Shown here in pieces: positions 49,230 through 54,951 of a stretch of 54,951 bases of DNA. Position 1 is the first letter of the stretch. Every line of letters starts with the position of its first letter. Source of the stretch: a virus; the IMG/VR virus record IMGVR_UViG_3300047157_000021, positions 1 to 54,951 of that record; one strand, 5' to 3'. The notes beneath the pieces are model-generated. The model was not told the DNA's origin and ran no database searches. It saw only the letters and a program-made list of their open reading frames with translations. A program made the translations under genes and the position numbers.

Positions 49230-51381
49230 AAAAGTAGGTACAAGTACAGGTAAAAAAACACAGGCAGGTAGGGATGTTTATAAAACTCCTGAAGGTGAAA
49301 TGGTATCTGAAAAATCTACTACGTTTAAGTATAAGGATATGTGGATAAACATTCCTAGTATACATAATGGTCATAAATACGATGATGCTACATTAAAACT
49401 TATGCTAGAGGCAGAAATTATTAAGCCTACTAGTTCACATAAAAGTAGAGAAGATGCAGAACAAGCTGCACGTAAGCGTAGTGATAATTTAAAATTTAAC
49501 AAAGGTGGAACTGCTATGAAAGATCAAATGAGCTTCTTTGAAGACGGTGGACTAAAAGATGAAGGCGGTATGGTGGATGAGGTATCTGGTAATGAAGTTC
49601 CATCTGGAAGTACACGTAAAGAAGTTCGTGATGACATTCCAGCTAACATCAGCGAAGGTGAATTTATTTTCCCTGCAGATGTAGTTAGGTTTATTGGTCT
49701 TGAAAAACTTATGCAGATGCGTCAGATGGCTAAGATGGGCCTGAAAGAAATGGAAGCTATGGGTCAGATGGGTAACTCTGAAGAAGCTACTATGCCTGAT
49801 GACTTACCGTTTGGTATGGCTGACTTAATTATTGTAGAAGGTGAGGACGATAGCGAAGAGAATAACTTTGCTATTGGTGGTATTCAGTGGCCTGTATCTC
49901 CTGCAGATGTTCCTATTGAAAATAAAGTATATATTAATGAAGCTGGTAATAAAATAAATATTAGGTTCCAAGGCGATAAACCTCTTGACACCATACCTGA
50001 TGGTTATGTATTATTTACAGGTCAACCCATACCCACGCAACCTGCAGCACCCGCGAGTAGTGGTGGTGGTGGATCAGATGAACCCGCACCTAAAAATCCA
50101 TTTGTTGAAGCAGGTGGGTGGGCAGATGCTCCATTAGATATGTATATTAAAGAAATAGAAACTATTAGTGGTGCTACACCAAATATTGTAGCAGGTGTAG
50201 CCAGTGTTTTAGGCGGTCCATTAATAGGTGGCTTAGCATATGCAGCTAATAAATATAATAAAAAAGAAGCGCTAAAACATATAGATGCTCGTATAGAACA
50301 AGCAAAGAAAACTACAGTACCTGGACAAGTAGCAGCATTACGTAGTGCTAAAGAAAAACTATTAGGTAAAAAAGAACGTACTAGTATTATTGGTGCAGTT
50401 ATAGGATCAATAGCTGAGTCTTTAGGGCTAACAGGAGAGCAGCAAGCTGCTGTTACAAATACTGCAACTAAATTAAATAAAGTAGAAACGCCACCTAAAG
50501 ATGTTACACCTGTAGATAGTAGTGCTATTCCTTTATCACCAAGCTTAATTGCAACTTCAAAGCAAACTCCTTTTGAACTTTCTATTGAAGATTATATGTC
50601 TGCAGAAGAAAAAGAAGCTCTAGGAATACCTAAAGAAGATAAAGTTCCAGTTACAGGCGAACAAGGTTCTGCTGCTGTAGAAAAAATATTACAAGAAATA
50701 CCTGCTATGCAGCAAGATCCTATGACTCAAGTTCCTGTTGACAATAGATTAACAGGTATGTCAGGTACGATTAAAGATGCTGGTACTCCTATAACAACAT
50801 TAGGAAAAATAGCAATGCAACCTCCTACTGTAGTACCTACTCCTACTGATCTACAAACAAATGTAGGTGATATAGATAGACAAACTAGAGCAGCTTACGA
50901 AAGTGATCTTATAAATAAAGGTAAAGAGCTAGTTGCACAGCAATCTAAAATGGCTAGTTTAGGCTTAATGGATAAAGTTAAAAATGCAGTTATGAATAAG
51001 AGTGCTATACCTGAAACAGGATTAACTGGAACTGTATTAAGTGAAACAGGCCCAGTAAGTAAGCCAACAGGACGCGCAGGATCACTAACACCTGTATCAG
51101 CTACAGGTAGCGGTAGATCACCTACAACAACTACAGCACCTTCTACTTCAACGGTTTCAAATAATGATAGAGATGACAGAAGTAGTTTTTCTGAAACATT
51201 AGCTAAAACAGGAACAGCAACTAGAATTGGATCTGCTGCACCTAAAACTTCTGTTAAACCGCCATCACGTCCATCAGGTGGCCCTGCACAAGATAATAAT
51301 CCTAACAAACCAGATAAACCCAAACGTGGAGGGGGCGGTGGTAAAGCACATGGAGGTTTAATGAAGAAACGTGGTAAGTAA
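49219..51381 (+). CDS. Large late structural protein
   Basis: A 720-residue protein between portal and scaffold. The N-terminal part includes DMWINIPSIHNGHKYDD and the conserved-looking DDIPANISEGEFIFPADVVR, then a Met-rich helix (MQMRQMAKMGLKEMEAMG). I know these blocks from marine podoviruses. A Gly-rich hydrophobic region (IVAGVASVLGGPLIGGLAYA) and a Ser/Thr/Pro-rich tail follow. Probably a head or internal virion protein. Function unproven. Confidence 0.55.
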   Translation: MADKKVGTSTGKKTQAGRDVYKTPEGEMVSEKSTTFKYKDMWINIPSIHNGHKYDDATLKLMLEAEIIKPTSSHKSREDAEQAARKRSDNLKFNKGGTAMKDQMSFFEDGGLKDEGGMVDEVSGNEVPSGSTRKEVRDDIPANISEGEFIFPADVVRFIGLEKLMQMRQMAKMGLKEMEAMGQMGNSEEATMPDDLPFGMADLIIVEGEDDSEENNFAIGGIQWPVSPADVPIENKVYINEAGNKINIRFQGDKPLDTIPDGYVLFTGQPIPTQPAAPASSGGGGSDEPAPKNPFVEAGGWADAPLDMYIKEIETISGATPNIVAGVASVLGGPLIGGLAYAANKYNKKEALKHIDARIEQAKKTTVPGQVAALRSAKEKLLGKKERTSIIGAVIGSIAESLGLTGEQQAAVTNTATKLNKVETPPKDVTPVDSSAIPLSPSLIATSKQTPFELSIEDYMSAEEKEALGIPKEDKVPVTGEQGSAAVEKILQEIPAMQQDPMTQVPVDNRLTGMSGTIKDAGTPITTLGKIAMQPPTVVPTPTDLQTNVGDIDRQTRAAYESDLINKGKELVAQQSKMASLGLMDKVKNAVMNKSAIPETGLTGTVLSETGPVSKPTGRAGSLTPVSATGSGRSPTTTTAPSTSTVSNNDRDDRSSFSETLAKTGTATRIGSAAPKTSVKPPSRPSGGPAQDNNPNKPDKPKRGGGGGKAHGGLMKKRGK

Positions 51382-51473
51382 CAGCACGTAAGTAATCTGT
51401 TACATTTGTCTGGCTACTCATCCCCCTAACAACAACACTAGGCTACGGTGGCCCCAGAAAAGAAAGTAAATAA

Positions 51474-52349
51474 ATGGACGATACAATAATGGCTGGCGAA
51501 ATGGAAGCGCCAAAAAAAGTAGCATTTGCAAATCGCAAGTACTCAAACGAAGATAAACGAAAGTTAGAAGAAGAAGAACTGCAAAAATTAATGGACGAAC
51601 AAGATGAGTCTGTAAAAGAACAGGGAGTGCAAAAGGAAGAGCAAGTACCTGAAACAGCAGAAGAGCGTAGTTTTAAAAAACGTTATGGTGATTTACGTAG
51701 ACATACTCAAGAAAAAGAACGTAGCTACGAAGATCGAATTAAAAAACTAGAAGAACAACTTAACGAATCTGCAGCACAAGGAATTAAACTACCTACTAGT
51801 GATGAGGACTTAGATAAGTGGGCAGCAGAATATCCTGATGTAGCAGCTATCGTAGAAACTATTGCAATTAAAAAGGCAAGAGAACAGTCAAAGGAATTAG
51901 AAGATCGTGTTAAAGCTATTGATGAAATGCGATATGAGGCCACACGTGAAAAGGCTGAAGCAGAGCTTATGCGACTTCACCCTGACTTTGGCACAATACG
52001 TGACAGCGATGACTTCCACGAATGGGCTGAAGAGCAGCCTAAGTGGGTTCAAGACGCTTTGTATGAAAACACTGAAGATGCTCGTTCAGCTTCTCGTGCT
52101 ATCGACTTATATAAAAGCGATAGAGGCATTGCAAAAACTAAAAGTAAAAATACTGACAAAGATGCGGCGAGATCAGTAGGAACTAAATCTACACGTACTC
52201 GCCCAGAAACTGATGAGACAAGTAACTACCTAAAGGAATCTCAGGTAAATAAAATGTCTCCACAAGAATACGAGAAGTATGCGGATGATATTATGGAATC
52301 TATTCGTACTGGAAAATTTATTTATGATATTTCAGGAAATGCTCGTTAA
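51474..52349 (+). CDS. Capsid scaffolding protein
   Basis: A 291-residue, highly charged, helical protein. Acidic N-terminal half with coiled coil (KKLEEQLNES, EQSKELEDRVKAIDEMR), a basic middle tail and a C-terminal helix that probably touches the capsid. Position directly before the capsid gene and composition fit scaffolding proteins of podoviruses. An ATG at 51489 is an alternative start. Confidence 0.75.
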   Translation: MDDTIMAGEMEAPKKVAFANRKYSNEDKRKLEEEELQKLMDEQDESVKEQGVQKEEQVPETAEERSFKKRYGDLRRHTQEKERSYEDRIKKLEEQLNESAAQGIKLPTSDEDLDKWAAEYPDVAAIVETIAIKKAREQSKELEDRVKAIDEMRYEATREKAEAELMRLHPDFGTIRDSDDFHEWAEEQPKWVQDALYENTEDARSASRAIDLYKSDRGIAKTKSKNTDKDAARSVGTKSTRTRPETDETSNYLKESQVNKMSPQEYEKYADDIMESIRTGKFIYDISGNAR

Positions 52350-52353
52350 GCTA

Positions 52354-52381
52354 TTGACATGTAGAAAAACTATGGTATAAC
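52354..52381 (+). promoter_or_regulatory. Strong sigma-70 promoter of the capsid gene
   Basis: Consensus TTGACA (52354-52359), 16 bases, then TATAAC (52376-52381). It lies directly after the scaffold stop and 235 bases before the capsid start. The predicted transcript start is near 52388. It allows extra capsid mRNA. Confidence 0.75.
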
Positions 52382-52395
52382 TATATGTACAATCC

Positions 52396-52442
52396 TTTAG
52401 TATAGGGTAGCCCTATTAAATAGCAACCTACTCTATACTAAA
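52396..52442 (+). promoter_or_regulatory. 15-bp hairpin at the 5' end of the capsid mRNA
   Basis: TTTAGTATAGGGTAG (52396-52410) pairs with CTACTCTATACTAAA (52428-52442) over all 15 positions, with one G-U. The loop is 17 bases. It starts about 8 bases after the predicted transcript start, a place where hairpins protect mRNA from decay. Without a T run it is not a typical terminator. The rest of the 52350-52615 gap has no gene. Confidence 0.7.
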
Positions 52443-52615
52443 TTAAACTTTACTATTCACAAACAGCAATACTCTTACGGAACTACCTAATCTCTATTGG
52501 CCCATTGCATATAGGAGCGGCCACTCTTGTAAACAATGCACCCAGTATGTTAGCCTCTAAACTTGAAATTGTTTTAGTTTGTATCTTGGAACCAATAATG
52601 CGAAAGGAATAAACA

Positions 52616-53713
52616 ATGGCATTTGGATCAGCGAGTGGATATGGTAACCTTCCCAATGGGGTTTGGTCACCAGTAATCTACAGCAAACAGGTACAACTTG
52701 CATTCCGCAAGTCTGCTATCTGTGAAGCAATTACTAACAACGACTATTTTGGCGAGATTGCCAACATGGGCGATAGCGTGAAAATCGTTAAAGAGCCTGA
52801 AGTAGAAGTTAAACCTTATCTGCGTGGTACAACTGTTGCCGCACAAGATTTGATTGACTCTGACTTTAGTCTTAATATCGACAAAGCCAATTATTTTGCC
52901 TTCAAAGTCGATGATATTGAGGATGCTCATTCCCATGTCAACTTCCAAAGTCTTGCGTCAGATCGCGCAGCCTATCGTTTGGCTGACCAGTTTGACAAAG
53001 ATGTACTTGGTTACATGGCTGGTTATAAGCAAACACCTGCTGCTGGTGCAACTGGTAACATCTTGGAAGATGAATCTGCTGATACTGTAAACAACGTTAT
53101 CAACGGAACCAAAGCTAACTCAGCGGCTGGTACAGACGAGTTGCTCGCAGTTAATAAGCTGAAAAAAGGTGACTTTGGTAACATCACTACATCTTCTGCT
53201 GGTGACCATTCAATCCCAGTAGCTGCACGTCTTTCTGGCGCTACAGCATTGCCAACAGCAACTGTGTCTCCTGCGATGATTGTATCGCGTATGGCACGTT
53301 TGCTGGATCAACAGCAAGTTGACTCACAAGGTCGCTGGTTGGTTATTGATCCCGTAATGATGGAAGTCTTGCGCGATGAAGACTCACGTTTGTTGAATGC
53401 AGACTTTGGTGGTTCAGGGTTACAGAACGGTATGGTTCTGAATAACTTTCATGGCTTCCGCGTCTACGTAACTTCAAACTTGCCAGCAGTTGGTACTGGT
53501 GCAGGAACTTCAGGTTCTGCAAACCAGAACACTAACTTTGGAGTTATCTGTGCTGGACACGACTCAGCCGTTGCATCTGCAGAGCAGATCAACAAAACTG
53601 AGACTTATCGTGACCCAGACTCATTTGCAGATATTGTGCGTGGGATGCACCTTTACGGTCGCAAGATCCTTCGTCCAGAAGCTCTGGTATCAGCGAAATA
53701 TAATATCGCCTGA
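52616..53713 (+). CDS. Major capsid protein
   Basis: A 365-residue capsid protein of HK97-fold podovirus type. N-terminal ASGYGNLPNGVWSPVIYSKQ, then VEVKPYLRGTTVAAQDLIDS and DQFDKDVLGYMAGYKQ. C-terminal FHGFRVYVTSNLP and VRGMHLYGRKILRPEALVSA. Start ATG has AAAGGAAT upstream. It has its own promoter and leader hairpin before it and a terminator after it, so it is likely the most expressed gene. Confidence 0.9.
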   Translation: MAFGSASGYGNLPNGVWSPVIYSKQVQLAFRKSAICEAITNNDYFGEIANMGDSVKIVKEPEVEVKPYLRGTTVAAQDLIDSDFSLNIDKANYFAFKVDDIEDAHSHVNFQSLASDRAAYRLADQFDKDVLGYMAGYKQTPAAGATGNILEDESADTVNNVINGTKANSAAGTDELLAVNKLKKGDFGNITTSSAGDHSIPVAARLSGATALPTATVSPAMIVSRMARLLDQQQVDSQGRWLVIDPVMMEVLRDEDSRLLNADFGGSGLQNGMVLNNFHGFRVYVTSNLPAVGTGAGTSGSANQNTNFGVICAGHDSAVASAEQINKTETYRDPDSFADIVRGMHLYGRKILRPEALVSAKYNIA

Positions 53714-53727
53714 TAATACACTTACAG

Positions 53728-53762
53728 AGATAGGCTGCTTAACTGTGGCCTATCTTTATTTG
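53728..53762 (+). terminator. Intrinsic terminator after the capsid gene
   Basis: AGATAGGC (53728-53735) pairs with GCCTATCT (53748-53755); the loop is 12 bases and TTATTTG follows. It should end part of the capsid transcript and let the rest continue to 53783. Confidence 0.75.
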
Positions 53763-53782
53763 CATATAAAGGACATCTTCAA

Positions 53783-54220
53783 ATGGCAATTACTACAGCA
53801 ATGTGCAACACGTTTAAGCAAGAGCTACTTGGCGGTGTTCACGATCTTGATACTCACTCACTAAAATTGGCTCTAATTAAAGCTTCACCATCAGGTACTT
53901 ATGGTGCAGCTACTACTAACTACTCAAATGTTACTGGTAACTCCGACGAAGCATCAGGAACAAATTACACTGCAGGTGGTCAAGTACTAGATGGCGCTGC
54001 TATTACTTTAGATGGTAGCACAGCTATTGTTGACTTTACTGATGAGGTATTTCAAAATGTAACTATCTCTACAGATGGTTGTATTATTTACAATACTGCA
54101 CAGGCTAACAAAGCAATAGCAGTTATTGACTTTGGTGGTACAGTTAGTGCAACAGCAGGTGATTTAACTATTGAGTTTCCTGCGGCAGCAGCAGGTACAG
54201 CAGTAATTCGTATTGCATAA
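53783..54220 (+). CDS. Head decoration-like structural protein
   Basis: A 145-residue beta-rich protein: AITTAMCNTFKQELLGGVHD, then HSLKLALIKAS, GTNYTAGGQVLDG and CIIYNTAQANKAIAVIDFGG. It belongs to a common phage structural family found after the capsid gene. Probably decorates the head or caps the tail. ATG has AAAGGA upstream. Confidence 0.7.
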   Translation: MAITTAMCNTFKQELLGGVHDLDTHSLKLALIKASPSGTYGAATTNYSNVTGNSDEASGTNYTAGGQVLDGAAITLDGSTAIVDFTDEVFQNVTISTDGCIIYNTAQANKAIAVIDFGGTVSATAGDLTIEFPAAAAGTAVIRIA

Positions 54221-54242
54221 GATACTTTAAGGATACCTATCC

Positions 54243-54951
54243 ATGACAATTAAGTTTGCAAATCGTGTAAAAGTAAGTACGTCTACTACAGGAACAGGTA
54301 CTATTACCCTTGGTTCTGCAGTAGGAGGGTTTCAGACTTTTGCTCAAGGTGGTATCCTTAATGGTAACTCAGTACGCTACACAATTCTTAATGGTAACAA
54401 CTGGGAAGTAGGCACAGGAGTCTACACTCATAGCGGAACCACTATGTCAAGATCTTACGAGGAAAGCTCTACAGGGTCTTTACTTAATTTAACAGGTGAA
54501 TCAGAAGTATTTATTACTACGTCTGCTACTGATATTGAAAACTTAGGTAATCGCTCTATTGATTACTTTTACTTTACTGCTACATCAGGTCAAACAGCGT
54601 TTACAGGTAATGATGGCAATAGCAATCAACTAGCATTTTTTGAAGATAACGTATTAGTATTTCTTAACGGTATTGTCTTAGAAGGTGGTGGTACAGACTA
54701 TAGTGTTTCAGGTGGAAATACTGTTACTCTAAGTACAGGTGCTACTGTTTCAGATGAGTTAAATATTGTAGCGTTTAAGTCCTTTACTGTAGCTGATGCT
54801 GTACCTAAATCTACTGGTGGGCAGTTTGATGCTAATGTAGACTTTGCTGCAGGTATTGACGTTACAGGTAACATTACTGTTACTGGTACTGTAGATGGAA
54901 GAGATGTAGCTGCAGACGGTACTAAGCTAGATGGTATAGAAGCATCTGCTA
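54243..54951 (+). CDS. Collagen-like tail fibre 1, N-terminal part (continues at base 1)
   Basis: Starts at ATG 54243 ([20 protein letters not shown]), with AAGGA upstream. It runs open to the window end: 236 complete codons plus one base. The N-terminal domain (residues about 1-190) has [17 protein letters not shown] and a [17 protein letters not shown] segment, typical of marine phage fibre N-termini that dock to the tail. The last residues ([20 protein letters not shown]) are the start of the repeat that continues at the left end. Confidence 0.85.
   Translation, partial: MTIKFANRVKVSTSTTGTGTITLGSAVGGFQTFAQGGILNGNSVRYTILNGNNWEVGTGVYTHSGTTMSRSYEESSTGSLLNLTGESEVFITTSATDIENLGNRSIDYFYFTATSGQTAFTGNDGNSNQLAFFEDNVLVFLNGIVLEGGGTDYSVSGGNTVTLSTGATVSDELNIVAFKSFTVADAVPKSTGGQFDANVDFAAGIDVTGNITVTGTVDGRDVAADGTKLDGIEASA

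Overview
The window is a tailed-phage genome, most likely a complete one cut open at an arbitrary point of a circular map. Its two ends fall inside the same tail-fibre gene: the reading frame that starts at 54243 and runs off the right end continues in frame from base 1 to the stop at 1685. Gene content (T7-like family A DNA polymerase with an inserted DnaJ-type zinc finger, split T7-type primase and helicase, T7 endonuclease I, tail tubular proteins A and B, large portal, internal virion proteins, tyrosine integrase, ThyX, B12-dependent ribonucleotide reductase) points to a marine podovirus of the HMO-2011 type. The host is probably a marine alphaproteobacterium of SAR116 or Roseobacter type: the GTA-type three-TM holin, a DUF1127 protein and a DUF6127-like protein all fit. 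This assignment rests on recalled family features, not on a search.

Layout. Two long, opposed transcription units share a roughly 1-kb non-coding control region (39571-40571). Leftward (minus) from 39570 to 20216 lie the early and middle genes: a run of small uncharacterised proteins, a SleB-type hydrolase, a DUF932 protein, the integrase, primase, helicase, half a Na/phosphate cotransporter, ThyX, DNA polymerase, a probable ssDNA-binding protein, a Cas4-like exonuclease, endonuclease I, DUF3310, ribonucleotide reductase, glutaredoxin, a PD-(D/E)XK protein, an RMF-like protein and MazG. Rightward (plus) from 40572, round the end and on to 20187, lie the late genes: small basic proteins, DUF1127 and DUF5872 proteins, holins and a GH108 endolysin, the terminase genes, portal, scaffold, capsid, decoration protein, fibres, tail tube genes and internal virion proteins. 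The two units converge on a strong bidirectional terminator at 20191-20210.

How the genes work together. The early block copies DNA and feeds it with nucleotides: reductase plus glutaredoxin make dNTPs, ThyX makes dTMP, MazG edits the pool, and the nucleases recycle DNA and resolve junctions. The late block packages DNA, builds a short-tailed virion and lyses the cell. Many genes are translationally coupled by ATGA or TAATG overlaps. Several of these couplings include membrane peptides of 29-52 residues.

Most notable points: (1) a Fe(II)/2-oxoglutarate prolyl-hydroxylase-like gene sits exactly between two tail-fibre genes that carry collagen-like Gly-Pro-Thr repeats, suggesting hydroxylation of virion collagen; (2) five copies of the palindrome GTCCAACGTYGGAC lie in 37.1-39.9 kb, in three coding and two non-coding sites; (3) the DUF1127 gene has a leader that can hide its ribosome-binding site in an 8-bp stem; (4) a 15-bp hairpin lies at the predicted 5' end of the capsid mRNA; (5) a control region has diverged repeats with compensatory changes; (6) five apparent single-base frameshifts break the tail tube genes and the ribonucleotide reductase, most likely sequence errors.
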